36,063 nucleotides of DNA from Rhodospirillaceae bacterium (GTDB taxonomy: Bacteria > Pseudomonadota > Alphaproteobacteria > Dongiales > Dongiaceae), in assembly GCA_016794165.1 (NCBI GenBank), contig JAEUKV010000008.1:1-36063 (forward strand), in the 5' to 3' direction. Both the position numbers and the translations under genes were made by a program. The stretch's first letter is position 1, and every line of letters begins with the position of its first letter. This document shows positions 15,684 through 24,827 of the stretch, in pieces. The notes beneath the pieces were generated by a model. The model did not search any database. It was not told the origin of the DNA and worked only from the letters and a program-made list of their open reading frames with translations.

Positions 15684-17801
15684 ATGACCAGCCCGAGTTC
15701 CAGCCTGACCAAGCGCCAAAGCAACATCCGGCGGCTGCTCAAGCCGCGCCATGTCTGCATCATCGGCGGCCAGGCGATGACGGACGCGATTGCGCGCTGC
15801 GACGCGGCCGGTTTTACCGGCGAGGTCTGGGTGGTGAATCCCAAATACGAAACCCTGGGCGGGCGCAAATGCTACCCCTCGGTCGCCGCCTTGCCGGAAG
15901 CGCCGGATGCGACCTTTATCGCCGTGCCGCGCGAAGCCACGATCGAGATGCTGAAGGAATTGAATGCGCGTGGCGCCGGCGGCGCGATCTGCTACGCGGC
16001 GGGTTTTGCCGAAGTGGGCGGCGAGGGGGTGGAGTTGCAGCGGCAGTTGATCGCAGCTGCCGGAGATCTCGCCGTGGTGGGCCCCAATTGCTACGGCATT
16101 CTCAACTATCTCGACGGGATCATCCTGTGGCCCGCGGGGCATAACGGCCACAAGGTCGAGACCGGCTGCGCATTGGTCGCGCAGAGCGGCAACATTGCCC
16201 TCAACCTCACCTATAACGACCGCTCGGTCCCGTTCGCCTACGTCATTACCTCGGGCAACCAGGTCGTGCTCAATGTGGCCGATTTCGTCGACGCCCTCGC
16301 CGAGGATCCCAAGGTAACCGCGATCGGCCTCTATATCGAGGCGATCAGCGACGTGCCGGCCTTCAGCCGCGCCGCCGCCAAGGCCCTGGAGAACGGCAAA
16401 CCGCTGGTGGCGCTCAAGGCCGGGAAGTCGGAATTGGGTTCCGCGCTCGCCATGAGCCATACCTCGTCTCTCGCCGGCAGCGACCGGATGTACGACGCGC
16501 TATTCGATCGTCTCGGCGTCATCCGCGTCAATTCGGTGCCGGATCTCCTGGAAACCATGAAGTTCATCTCGATCGCGGGCCTCCCCAAGGGCGACAGCCT
16601 CGCTGTCTTCACTTGCTCGGGGGGCGACGGGCTGATGACCGCCGATCTCGCCGAGGAGGTCGGCCTGACCCTGCAGCCGCACGCGCCGGACCAGGTGACA
16701 GATCTCAAGGCGCAACTCCCCAACTTTGCCAGCGTCACCAATCCGCTCGATTACAACACCTCGCTCTGGGGACATGAGGATCTGCTCACCAAGTGCTTTG
16801 GTACGGTGATGCGCGGCGACTACGACGCCGGCATGCTGATCATCGACTACGCGGTCGATGGCGAAACGGCGCTGAAAGCCTGCAACGCCTCGGTCAATGC
16901 GCTCATCGCTGCCTGTCTGGCGCACGGAAAAATGCCGATCGTGACGGCGACGCTGCCGGAACTGCTGCCGGCACCGGCGCGCGCGATGATGGCGCCGCAC
17001 CATGCGGCACCGATGCAGGGCCTGCCGGAGGCCATACGGGCCTTTGCCGCCGCGGCCCGGTTCGCCCGCCAGCGCGATCGGCTGACCAAGGGTTCGGCCG
17101 ATGATCTGGTCATGCCCGCGACGCCTGTGCTGGAGGGCAAGACGCGGATCGTCTCGGAACGGGATGCCAAACTGGCGCTGGCCGCCCATGGCCTCCAGGT
17201 GCCGGAGAGCCGCGTGGTAGCGCCGGCGGATGCCGCCCGGGCTGCGGCCGAACTCGGCTTCCCCGTGGTGGTGAAGGTGGCGGCGCCGGTCATTGCCCAC
17301 AAGACCGAGGCGGGTGCCGTCGCGGTCAATCTCAAATCGGCGGCCGAAGTCGAAGCGGCGGTCGCTGGGATGCAAAAATCTGTCGCCGCCTATCAGCCCG
17401 GTCTCGAAATCGAGCTGGTCCTGGTGGAGGCAATGGTCCGGGACGTGGTGGCAGAGCTCATCGTCGGTATCAAGCGCGACCCGCAATTCGGCCTCGCCCT
17501 CATTGTCGGTGCCGGCGGCATCCTGGTGGAGATGGTGGAGGATTCGGCGCTGCTGCTGCTGCCGACCAAGCGCGCGGTGGTGGAGGAGGCGGTCCGCGGT
17601 CTCAAGATCGCCAAGCTCCTGCGGGGATATCGCGGCAAGCCGGCCGGCGATATCGGCGCGGTGGTGGATGCTGTGATGGCAGTCGCTGCCTATGCCGAGG
17701 CACAGCGCGACAATCTCGTCGAACTCGACGTCAACCCGCTGATGGTTCTGCCCAAGGGGGCCGTCGCGGTCGATGCGCTAATTGTCCAAGCGGACAGATA
17801 G
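15684..17801 (+). CDS. NDP-forming acyl-CoA synthetase (acetate-CoA ligase family)
   Basis: The ATG at 15684 gives 705 residues. The N-terminal half is a CoA-binding Rossmann domain (KPRHVCIIGGQAM, VVGPNCYGILNY) followed by a succinyl-CoA-ligase-like domain whose MSHTSSLAGSD block contains the phospho-accepting histidine region. The C-terminal 220 residues are an ATP-grasp domain (LGFPVVVKVAAPVIAHKTEAG, and ELDVNPLMVLPKGAVAVDAL at the end). Fused alpha-beta enzymes of this type join a carboxylic acid to CoA with ATP cleavage to ADP and phosphate. Acid specificity ranges from acetate to dicarboxylates and is not readable here. The aminotransferase gene follows after 150 bases on the same strand. 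Confidence 0.87.
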   Translation: MTSPSSSLTKRQSNIRRLLKPRHVCIIGGQAMTDAIARCDAAGFTGEVWVVNPKYETLGGRKCYPSVAALPEAPDATFIAVPREATIEMLKELNARGAGGAICYAAGFAEVGGEGVELQRQLIAAAGDLAVVGPNCYGILNYLDGIILWPAGHNGHKVETGCALVAQSGNIALNLTYNDRSVPFAYVITSGNQVVLNVADFVDALAEDPKVTAIGLYIEAISDVPAFSRAAAKALENGKPLVALKAGKSELGSALAMSHTSSLAGSDRMYDALFDRLGVIRVNSVPDLLETMKFISIAGLPKGDSLAVFTCSGGDGLMTADLAEEVGLTLQPHAPDQVTDLKAQLPNFASVTNPLDYNTSLWGHEDLLTKCFGTVMRGDYDAGMLIIDYAVDGETALKACNASVNALIAACLAHGKMPIVTATLPELLPAPARAMMAPHHAAPMQGLPEAIRAFAAAARFARQRDRLTKGSADDLVMPATPVLEGKTRIVSERDAKLALAAHGLQVPESRVVAPADAARAAAELGFPVVVKVAAPVIAHKTEAGAVAVNLKSAAEVEAAVAGMQKSVAAYQPGLEIELVLVEAMVRDVVAELIVGIKRDPQFGLALIVGAGGILVEMVEDSALLLLPTKRAVVEEAVRGLKIAKLLRGYRGKPAGDIGAVVDAVMAVAAYAEAQRDNLVELDVNPLMVLPKGAVAVDALIVQADR

Positions 17802-17951
17802 CCCCAGGATCGCGCTGTCATTTCTGATTTGTTTGCCGCTTCGGCGTTCGGTCATTGATCGACGTCGCTTTCGGACCAGCGCGCCGGGGCCAACGCACCC
17901 GACCATGCGTGCGAACGATCTCGCGCAACCCGGAGCGGCAAAGACAATCAT

Positions 17952-19142
17952 ATGACTTATCATCCCGGTCGTCAGTTCCTGCAGATTCCTGGCCCCACCA
18001 ACATTCCCGAGCGCGTGCTGCGCGCCATCGCCCAGCCTGTGCTGGATCATCGCGGCCCCGAATTCGCCAAACTGAGCGCCGAGCTGCTGCAGCGGATCAG
18101 GCCGGTGTTCAAGACCGAGCGGCCGGTGCTGATCTTCCCCGCTTCAGGGACCGGTGCCTGGGAATCCGCCCTGGTCAACACACTCTCGCCCGGCGACAAG
18201 GTGCTGGGTTTCGACAGCGGGCAGTTCGCGCTGCTGTGGAGCACCATGGCGAAGAAACTGGGGTTGGTGGTGGAGACGCTGGATACCGATTGGCGCCGGG
18301 CCCCGGACCCGGCTCAGATCGAGGCGGCGCTCGCGGCCGACCGCGAGAAGAAGATCAAGGCCGTGCTGCTGGTCCACAACGAAACCGCCAATGGCTGCAT
18401 GAGCCGTGTGGCCGAAATTCGCGCCGCCATGGACAGGGCACATCATCCCGCGCTGCTGCTGGTGGATACGATCTCGTCGCTGGGGTCGGCCGATTTTCGC
18501 ATGGACGAATGGGGCGTCGATGTCGCCATCGGCGGCTCGCAGAAGGGGTTGATGCTGCCGGCGGGCCTCGCCTTCTGTGCCGTGAGCGAGAAGGCTGTGG
18601 CGGCGATGAAGACGGCAAAGAGCCCGCGCTGCTTCTGGGATTGGGAGCCGCTGCTTGCCAATACGGGCGGCAACTTCCCCTACACGCCGGCCTGCAATCT
18701 GTTCTTCGGCCTTAGGGAAGCGCTCGACCTGATCGATGCCGAAGGCTTGGAGAACATTTTCACCCGCCATGCGCGGCATGCGGAGGCGACGCGCCGCGCC
18801 ATCCGTAGCTGGGGTCTCGAGATTGTCTGCGCCGAGCCGAAGGATTACAGCCGCTCGATCACCGCTGCCTTCATGCCGGATGGTCATTCGGCCGATGCCT
18901 TCCGCAAGGTTGTGCTGGATCGCTTCAACATGCCGTTGGGCGCCGGTCTCGGCCGGCTCGCCGACAGAGCGTTCCGCATCGGCCATCTCGGCGATACCAA
19001 CGACCTGATGTTGGGCGGTGCCCTGTTCGGGGTGGAAATGGGCCTCATTGCGGCGGGCGTTCCGTATCAGGCCGGTGGCGTCGCTGCAGCACTCGGCTAT
19101 CTCGCGCAGGAATCCGGCGAGTCCGCGCGCATCGCCGCCTAA
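17952..19142 (+). CDS. sgaA: Serine-glyoxylate (alanine-glyoxylate) aminotransferase
   Basis: This 396-residue class V PLP aminotransferase starts with PGRQFLQIPGPTNIPERVL, the family's typical N-terminus. It also has FPASGTGAWESAL, the VDTISSLGS block that holds the PLP-binding aspartate, and Lys198 in GGSQKGLMLPAG as the Schiff-base lysine. Length and motifs match serine-glyoxylate aminotransferases of the serine cycle and of photorespiration-like pathways, which convert serine plus glyoxylate to hydroxypyruvate plus glycine. A broader role in amino acid breakdown is possible, because no other serine-cycle gene is visible. The polyamine deacetylase gene follows on the same strand 65 bases later. 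Confidence 0.87.
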   Translation: MTYHPGRQFLQIPGPTNIPERVLRAIAQPVLDHRGPEFAKLSAELLQRIRPVFKTERPVLIFPASGTGAWESALVNTLSPGDKVLGFDSGQFALLWSTMAKKLGLVVETLDTDWRRAPDPAQIEAALAADREKKIKAVLLVHNETANGCMSRVAEIRAAMDRAHHPALLLVDTISSLGSADFRMDEWGVDVAIGGSQKGLMLPAGLAFCAVSEKAVAAMKTAKSPRCFWDWEPLLANTGGNFPYTPACNLFFGLREALDLIDAEGLENIFTRHARHAEATRRAIRSWGLEIVCAEPKDYSRSITAAFMPDGHSADAFRKVVLDRFNMPLGAGLGRLADRAFRIGHLGDTNDLMLGGALFGVEMGLIAAGVPYQAGGVAAALGYLAQESGESARIAA

Positions 19143-19207
19143 CGGGCTTGCCTTGAGCGTTGGGTCCGGCCGATGCTGCAGATGTTCGCAGCATCGGAGT
19201 CGGGATC

Positions 19208-20248
19208 ATGCAGGTTTTCTTCTCGGACGTTCAGTTGCGCCACGCGCCGCACGACTTCCTGGTGCGGGGGCGCTGGCAACCCTGCCCGGAGAAGCCCGAA
19301 CGCGCGACGGCGCTGAAGACGGCGCTGGCGGCAGCGGGACATGCCATCGCGACGCCGTCCCACGGCGACGACAGCCATATCGCCGCCGTGCATGATGCGC
19401 GCTATCTTGCCTTTCTCGAAACTGGTCATGAACGCTGGCGCGCTCTGCCGGGTGCTTCCGAACTCATCGTGCCCAACATCCATCCCAACGGCCGTCCCCA
19501 TGGCTGCAAGGGCGGGTACCCGCAGTCGATCGTCGGGCAGGCGGGCTACCACATGGCGGACACTGCTTGTCCGATCGGTGCCGGAAGCTGGTCCGCGATC
19601 CGGGCCAGCGCTGATTGCGCCATCGCCGCTGCCGGCCTCGTATTGGACGGTGCCCACACCGCCTACGCGCTCTGCCGCCCGCCCGGCCACCATGCCTTTG
19701 CCGACATGGCGGGCGGCTTCTGCTACCTCAACAACAGCGGTATCGCCGCGGGCGTCCTGCGCGGCAAGTACGAGCGCGTCGCCATCGTCGACGTGGATCT
19801 CCATCATGGCAATGGCACCCAGGGTATGTTCTATCACCGCGGCGACGTGCTGACCGTCTCGATGCATGCCGATCCGGCGAACTTCTATCCCTTCTTCTGG
19901 GGCTATGCCGAGGAAACGGGCGAGGGCGATGGCAAGGGCGCCAACCTCAACCTGCCGCTGCCGCTGGGCTCCGGCGACGAAGCGTTTCTAACCGCCCTCG
20001 ATACCGGCTTGAAGAAGGTGCGCGACTTCGGCGCCGAGGCGATCGTCGTAGCGCTCGGCCTCGATGCCTTCGCGGGCGATCCCTTCGCGGGTCTGAAGGT
20101 GAGCGAGGTCGGCTTCCATGCCATCGCGGCACGCCTCGGGCAGCTTCAGCTTCCGACGGTGCTGGTTCAGGAAGGCGGCTATCTCTGCCCGGAACTGGGG
20201 CGGAATCTGGTGGTCTTTCTGGAGGGCTTTGAGGGAACGTCGAACTGA
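19208..20248 (+). CDS. Histone-deacetylase-fold acetylpolyamine amidohydrolase
   Basis: The ATG at 19208 has GGAG at a suitable distance and gives 346 residues, the normal length of the bacterial class II deacetylase group. Catalytic residues are in place: His161-His162 (RPPGHHA), zinc ligands Asp197 and His199 (DVDLHHGNGTQ) and Asp286 (GLDAFAGDP), and Tyr325 (EGGY). The insert with NIHPNGRPHG and the FYPFFWGYAEETG segment match the acetylpolyamine amidohydrolase branch, which removes acetyl groups from N-acetylputrescine or similar amines as a dimer. Together with the agmatine deiminase at the window start it hints at polyamine turnover, though the two are 19 kb apart. Confidence 0.87.
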   Translation: MQVFFSDVQLRHAPHDFLVRGRWQPCPEKPERATALKTALAAAGHAIATPSHGDDSHIAAVHDARYLAFLETGHERWRALPGASELIVPNIHPNGRPHGCKGGYPQSIVGQAGYHMADTACPIGAGSWSAIRASADCAIAAAGLVLDGAHTAYALCRPPGHHAFADMAGGFCYLNNSGIAAGVLRGKYERVAIVDVDLHHGNGTQGMFYHRGDVLTVSMHADPANFYPFFWGYAEETGEGDGKGANLNLPLPLGSGDEAFLTALDTGLKKVRDFGAEAIVVALGLDAFAGDPFAGLKVSEVGFHAIAARLGQLQLPTVLVQEGGYLCPELGRNLVVFLEGFEGTSN

Positions 20249-20269
20249 ACGCGCGCTGAGCCCGGCCTT

Positions 20270-21793
20270 CTAGACGACCCGCTGTGGCGGGATATGGAAG
20301 CCGACGCGGGTTCCCCTGTCGGGGGTGCTGACCAGGGTGAGGCGCCCACCGTGGAGTTCCGCGAGGCGGCGAGAGAGGGCGAGGCCCAGCCCCGTGCCGC
20401 CGAAGCGGCGGGCGCGATGCGATTCCGCCTGTACAAAGGGTTCGAGGACGCGGTCGATGTCTGACTCGGGAATGCCAATGCCGGTATCCTCGACCTCAAG
20501 GACGAGGTCGCCATCATCCGCGCGATAGGCGCGCAGCGTAACGTCGCCGCCTCTCGGGGTGAATTTGATCGCGTTGGCGAGAAGGTTGATCAGGATCTGC
20601 CGCGACAGGCGATGATCGACGTTGACCAGCGGCAGGTCGGCGGCGAAATCGGTTGCAAGCGTGAGGCCGGCAGTTGTGGCGCGGTCCTGCACCATGCGAA
20701 GTGCCGGCTCGCACAACATTGGCACCGAAATTTCCTCCTCGTTGAGCACCAGCCGTCCGGACTCGATCTTCGAGAGATCAAGGATGTCGTTGATGGTGGC
20801 CAGGAGATGGGCGGCACTGCTCTGGATGTCGCCGGCATATTCTCGCGCGCGGGAATCCTCCGGCCTGTCCAGCATCTGCGCGCCGAGGAGGTCGGCGAAG
20901 CCGATGATCGAATTGAGCGGTGTACGCAGTTCGTGACTCATGTTGGCGAGGAAGTCCGATTTGGCCCGGTTTGCCATCTCGGCCGCTTCCTTGGCCTGGA
21001 TCAGGGATAGCTCGCGGCGCACCAGTTCCGTGATGTCGTTGGCGGTCCCGCGGAAGCCGATATGGGCGCCGGTTTCATGCGAGAACACCGGCACACCGCT
21101 GAGCAGGAACAGGCGCGGCTCGCCGGCCTTGGTGACGGCTTCAAAGCGATGGTCGCGAAAGGGCGCCATGCCGGCAAGGCGCTGGTTGATGGCAGTGCGC
21201 CCAGCGGCACTCTCGGCCAGGTCGCCCAGAGGCCGACCGGTGAGTTCGCAGGGCAGGAAGCCCATCACCTTGGTGACGCGCTCCGAGAGCAGCGTCACGT
21301 TGTTCTGGGTGTCGGTCTCCCACACCCAGTCAGAAGTCAGCCGCACGATATCGTCAAAACGTTCCTGGGCGCGCTGCAACTCCACTTGCAGTTCGGCGCT
21401 GCCGTCGAGCGGTTCTATCACGCCCGCAATGCCGTTACGGCGGCCGTGGCGATCGTTGATCGGCGCGTGATAGGCTCGCAGTGTGCGCGATGTGCCGTCC
21501 AGGGTCACGGCGACGTCGCGCCGGATCAGGCGCTCGGCGGTCTCGGCTTCGGCAAGAATTTCGGACAGGGGCAGCAGGGCGATCGGCCCTTCGGCCAGAG
21601 CCAGGCGCTCGCCCAGTTCGCGGTAGGGCAGGTTGCTCCAGCTGAGCTGGCCGCGCGCATCAACCAGATAGAGCGGAGCGGCGAAATCGAACAGCCGTTG
21701 CGCGAAAATCTGCCTGATCTGATCGACGGTGGGCTGGCGGGTGATGGCCGGTTCGCCGCGGGCGAGCCGGGCCTGGTCCCGGGCGACGCTCAT
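20270..21793 (-). CDS. PAS-domain sensor histidine kinase, soluble
   Basis: The 507-residue protein has two PAS-type regions (about residues 28-125 and 143-262), a HisKA domain with His287 in MSHELRTPLNSIIGF, and a HATPase domain with the N box (LANAIKFTP), G1 (DTGIGIPE) and G2 (GGTGLGLALS). There is no membrane segment and no receiver domain, so it is probably a cytoplasmic kinase that signals to a separate response regulator not present here. The start codon overlaps the stop of the upstream DUF2336 gene by four bases, so the two form an operon. The ligand sensed by the PAS domains cannot be told. Confidence 0.88.
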   Translation of the reverse strand: MSVARDQARLARGEPAITRQPTVDQIRQIFAQRLFDFAAPLYLVDARGQLSWSNLPYRELGERLALAEGPIALLPLSEILAEAETAERLIRRDVAVTLDGTSRTLRAYHAPINDRHGRRNGIAGVIEPLDGSAELQVELQRAQERFDDIVRLTSDWVWETDTQNNVTLLSERVTKVMGFLPCELTGRPLGDLAESAAGRTAINQRLAGMAPFRDHRFEAVTKAGEPRLFLLSGVPVFSHETGAHIGFRGTANDITELVRRELSLIQAKEAAEMANRAKSDFLANMSHELRTPLNSIIGFADLLGAQMLDRPEDSRAREYAGDIQSSAAHLLATINDILDLSKIESGRLVLNEEEISVPMLCEPALRMVQDRATTAGLTLATDFAADLPLVNVDHRLSRQILINLLANAIKFTPRGGDVTLRAYRADDGDLVLEVEDTGIGIPESDIDRVLEPFVQAESHRARRFGGTGLGLALSRRLAELHGGRLTLVSTPDRGTRVGFHIPPQRVV

Positions 21794-22923
21794 CCCCGCG
21801 GCCGCTGCTCGATGCGGCGTATTGATTTCAGGAAGTGCGGGTTGATCTTCCAGCGCTCCACTACCTTGCGGGCCGTATCCGGTTTCAGGCGGTCGAACAT
21901 CTCCATCGAGCGCGACAGTTGATAGGGGTTGTTGGCGAACTCGTTCGGGCGGGCGCGCTGCAGCATGAGGAAGAGCGCGGTGAAGTCGGTCCGGTTGATG
22001 TTGCAGGCACGGCAGCCGATCACCAGACCTTCGCCGCCATCCTCGTAGATCAGCTTGCGGGCGACCTGGGCCTTGAGGCCGATCATCTGTGCCAGCATCG
22101 CCTCAAACAGGGCGATCTCGCCACGTCGCAGGGTCTTGACCAGCATGTCGGCGGTCAGTTCGTTGCGGCGGGCCAGTTGTTCGGCGAGGGCCATGGCGGC
22201 ATCGTCGCCACCGGGACTGGACTCGCGCGCGGCGACATCCTCGGCGACCTTGGCGACGGTGAGGTCCAGCTCGGACTTGTCGACCGGAAAGTTCTCTACA
22301 ATGTATTGCCGGAGGGCCGCGGAGACCCAAATGTACATCTTCTTGCTGAGATCGAGCGGCAGGTCCTTGCGTCGCAGCAGCGGCTCCTGGAACTCGTCGA
22401 CGCTCTCGGATTGTTGGACCAGATAGGTCATGGTGGTTTCGCCGATCTGGGCGCCGTGGTTCTCCAGCAGCGCCTTGATGACATCGACGGATTTGGTGCC
22501 CACCAGGGCGTCACTCACCAGGGTCGAGACGCTGCGGCGCATGGCGATGGCCAGCCGATGGCTGAGAGTACGGTGCCGAACGATCTCGATCAGGTCCTCG
22601 TCGCTCAGCAGGTCGGTGTTGAGCAGGATCGGGGAGGCAATGTCAAACTCGTCATTGGCAAGGATCGTGACGACCTCGTGCGGGGCATTGTGGGATTCGG
22701 CGAGCTTGTCGGCCAGCGCCTTGCGGATCGGGCGGGCGACGTCCTGAATCAGCTTCTTCAGGATGTCGTTCATCAGGGCCTTTTCCTGCAGCGTCAGGAT
22801 CCGGCCCGAATCCTCCATGAGGTCGCCGATCGCGGTGACGAGGCTGGCCCGGCCCTGGCTGGACTTGTCGCGGGCAAGATCGACCAGTTTGCGTACATCG
22901 GTGGCAATCACATGCGTACCCAC
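21790..22923 (-). CDS. DUF2336 domain protein
   Basis: This 377-residue, mostly helical protein matches the DUF2336 family of alphaproteobacteria. It has a repeated helical front part (LTLQEKALMNDILKKLI, ILANDEFDIASPILLN, IVRHRTLSHRLAIAMR) and the conserved C-terminal block VIGCRACNINRTDF followed by RARPNEFANNPYQLSRSMEMFDRL. No enzymatic motif and no membrane segment was seen. The family has no firm function. Its position in front of and overlapping a histidine kinase gene suggests it takes part in that signalling unit. Transcription probably starts in the 333-base region upstream. Confidence 0.85.
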   Translation of the reverse strand: MGTHVIATDVRKLVDLARDKSSQGRASLVTAIGDLMEDSGRILTLQEKALMNDILKKLIQDVARPIRKALADKLAESHNAPHEVVTILANDEFDIASPILLNTDLLSDEDLIEIVRHRTLSHRLAIAMRRSVSTLVSDALVGTKSVDVIKALLENHGAQIGETTMTYLVQQSESVDEFQEPLLRRKDLPLDLSKKMYIWVSAALRQYIVENFPVDKSELDLTVAKVAEDVAARESSPGGDDAAMALAEQLARRNELTADMLVKTLRRGEIALFEAMLAQMIGLKAQVARKLIYEDGGEGLVIGCRACNINRTDFTALFLMLQRARPNEFANNPYQLSRSMEMFDRLKPDTARKVVERWKINPHFLKSIRRIEQRPRG

Positions 22924-23256
22924 AACTCGGCCCGGTGGCGCCGCGGGTGAGCCGCAGGTCGCTGTCGGGCAAACTTCCTTTATTGTTAAAACGATAGGGC
23001 GAAGATCGTTACTAGAGTGTTAAAACGGAGGGGGGTGATTACCAAGATAGTGTGAGTCACATTGTGGGTAAAAGTTCCTTCCGATGGCGTGTTTCCGCCA
23101 ATCGAACGAATTTGAGCTAAGTAGCTCAATGCGTTGTGGGATCGGAATTTATTCTTTTAAGTAAAAAGCGATCGTTCGAAACTGCCCTGCAGGGCAAAGA
23201 TAATTCAACCGATCGGTCAGGCTCGAACATTCGCCCCTGACGGCGACCGACGGGAC
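22924..23256 (+). other. 333-base gene-free control region
   Basis: This AT-richer stretch lies between the LigB-family gene stop and the DUF2336 start, both on the minus strand. I find no gene in it. It holds an 18-base palindrome (23112-23129), a 12-base palindrome GCCCTGCAGGGC (23184-23195), and two copies of GTTAAAACG with the last base A or G in the first 110 bases. It probably contains the promoter and operators of the DUF2336/kinase operon. No convincing -35/-10 pair was fixed. Confidence 0.5.
23112..23129. repeat. 18-base perfect palindrome, operator-like
   Basis: TTGAGCTA (23112-23119) and TAGCTCAA (23122-23129) are exact inverted repeats around AG. There is no T-run next to it, so a dimeric regulator site is more likely than a terminator. 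It lies about 190 bases upstream of the DUF2336 start. Confidence 0.6.
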
Positions 23257-24084
23257 CTAGAAGCCCCAGCCATAAGAGGCCATGCCGAGGCTGCCGAAGG
23301 TAAAACTGGCATGGAGACTTTGCCCGGGAATCACGGGCGCATCTGCCGCGGCGGCGCCGAGGGCGACGAAGAGTGGCATCAGGTGATCTTCGCTTGGATG
23401 GGCGATGCGTGCATCGGGCGCCTGGGTGCGATAATCAATGAGCGCCGGAAAATCGCCTGCTTCGATCCGACTCCGCAGCCAGTTGTCGAATCCGGTCGCC
23501 CATTCCGGTGGTGGCGTCCGGCCGCCCCATTCCACGGCGCGCAGATTGTGGACGGCACCGCCCGAGGCCATCACCAGCACCCCCTCTTCGCGCAAGGGGG
23601 CGAGCAGACGACCAAGGGCGATGTGATCGGCCGGTTTGCCGCGACGGATGAGCGAGAGCTGCAGCACCGGAATCCCCGATTGCGGATACATCAGCATGAG
23701 CGGGTTCCAGGCGCCGTGATCGAGGCCGCGCTCGGTGTTGAGGAATGGGGTATAGCCACCGGCCTCCAGCAGGGTGGCGATGCGCGCCGCCAGATCGGGA
23801 TCGCCCGGCGCGTCATATTGCAACTCATAGAGCGAGGCAGGAAAGCCGTGGAAGTCGTGGATCGTGCTGGGTGCCGGGCTGGCGGTGATGCTGGGGGTTT
23901 CCGCCTCCCAATGGGCGGAGACGCACAGGATCGCCGTCGGGCGCGGCAGCCTTGCCCCGAGGCGCATGAGGAAGTCGCGCGCCGGCACATCGTCGAACGG
24001 CAATGTCGGGCTGCCATGCGAGAGGAACAGGACCGGCATGGTGGTCTTGGGCGTCGTGGGGCTGGCTTTGGTGGCTTGGGTCAA
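23257..24084 (-). CDS. LigB-family extradiol ring-cleavage dioxygenase (YgiD/DODA-like)
   Basis: The 275-residue protein belongs to the class III extradiol dioxygenase group close to E. coli YgiD, a 4,5-DOPA dioxygenase. Metal-binding histidines are seen in FLSHGSP (H23) and SAHWE (H58). Other family histidines fall in LDHGAW, GGAVHNL and HPSEDHLMPL. These enzymes use one Fe(II) or Zn to open catechol-type rings. The in-frame ATG fifteen codons later (MPVLFLSHGSP) is an equally good start, because the first 15 residues are not conserved. It is the last gene of the sfsA-map-radC unit, eleven bases after the radC stop. The physiological substrate is unknown. Confidence 0.82.
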   Translation of the reverse strand: MTQATKASPTTPKTTMPVLFLSHGSPTLPFDDVPARDFLMRLGARLPRPTAILCVSAHWEAETPSITASPAPSTIHDFHGFPASLYELQYDAPGDPDLAARIATLLEAGGYTPFLNTERGLDHGAWNPLMLMYPQSGIPVLQLSLIRRGKPADHIALGRLLAPLREEGVLVMASGGAVHNLRAVEWGGRTPPPEWATGFDNWLRSRIEAGDFPALIDYRTQAPDARIAHPSEDHLMPLFVALGAAAADAPVIPGQSLHASFTFGSLGMASYGWGF

Positions 24085-24095
24085 GATCGCTCCCT

Positions 24096-24827
24096 TCAGC
24101 GCGCCGGTTTGCCGGCATCGAGATAGCCCAGCGAACGCAGGCTGGCGTGGCCCTTGCGGCCGATGATGAGGTGGTCGTGCACGCTCACCCCGACCTCGCC
24201 CAGCGCACGCTGCACGGCGCGCGTCATCTCGATGTCGTCGCGGGACGGGGTGGGGTCACCGGTCGGGTGGTTGTGCGCCATGATGATGGAGACAGCACCC
24301 AGGGTCAGCGTCCGCTTCACCACCTCGCGGACATAGACGGGGGCGTGGTTGACGGTGCCGCGGCTCTGCACCTCGTCGGCGATCAGCGCGTTCTTGCCGT
24401 CGAGGAAGAGCAGGCGGAACTGTTCGTTCTGGTCGTGGGCCATGACGGAGTGGCAATAGTCCAGCACCGCCTTCCAGGACGAGAGCACCGGCTTCTGCAG
24501 CACGTCCTGGCGCTGCATCAAATGGGCGGCAGCCTGGACGATCTTGATGGCCACGGCGGATTTTTCCTTGATACCGCTCACTTCCATCAGCTGCGCGGGA
24601 TCGGCCGCCATGACCCCGGCAAAGGAGCCGAAGCGCCGGATCAAATCCTTGGCGAGCGGCTTCACGTCCTTTTGCGGGATCGAGGAGAACAGCATGAGCT
24701 CGAGAAGTTCATAATCCTGCAGCGCTTCGGCGCCGCCCGCGAGGAATCGCGCACGCAGGCGGTCGCGGTGGCCGAGGAAATGCGGCTTGTCGCCGTCGCT
24801 GCTTTCCGCTGCCGGCTTAGGCGGCAT
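24096..24827 (-). CDS. radC: RadC-family JAB/MPN domain protein
   Basis: The 243-residue protein has an N-terminal helix-hairpin-helix-like part (DYELLELMLFSSIPQKD, VSGIKEKSA) and a C-terminal JAB1/MPN metalloprotease-like domain with the JAMM motif H185-x-H187-PTGDPTPSRDD, ending at D198. It was once thought to be a repair gene, but the role of RadC is unclear. The motif suggests a zinc hydrolase or nuclease. Its start overlaps the map stop by eleven bases, so both are read from one message. The order sfsA-map-radC is a recurrent alphaproteobacterial arrangement. Confidence 0.9.
   Translation of the reverse strand: MPPKPAAESSDGDKPHFLGHRDRLRARFLAGGAEALQDYELLELMLFSSIPQKDVKPLAKDLIRRFGSFAGVMAADPAQLMEVSGIKEKSAVAIKIVQAAAHLMQRQDVLQKPVLSSWKAVLDYCHSVMAHDQNEQFRLLFLDGKNALIADEVQSRGTVNHAPVYVREVVKRTLTLGAVSIIMAHNHPTGDPTPSRDDIEMTRAVQRALGEVGVSVHDHLIIGRKGHASLRSLGYLDAGKPAR

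Noticed and set aside
15567-16460. N-terminal extension of the deacylase frame up to 16460
   Set aside because: It runs opposite the acyl-CoA synthetase gene and precedes the conserved start of the deacylase family.
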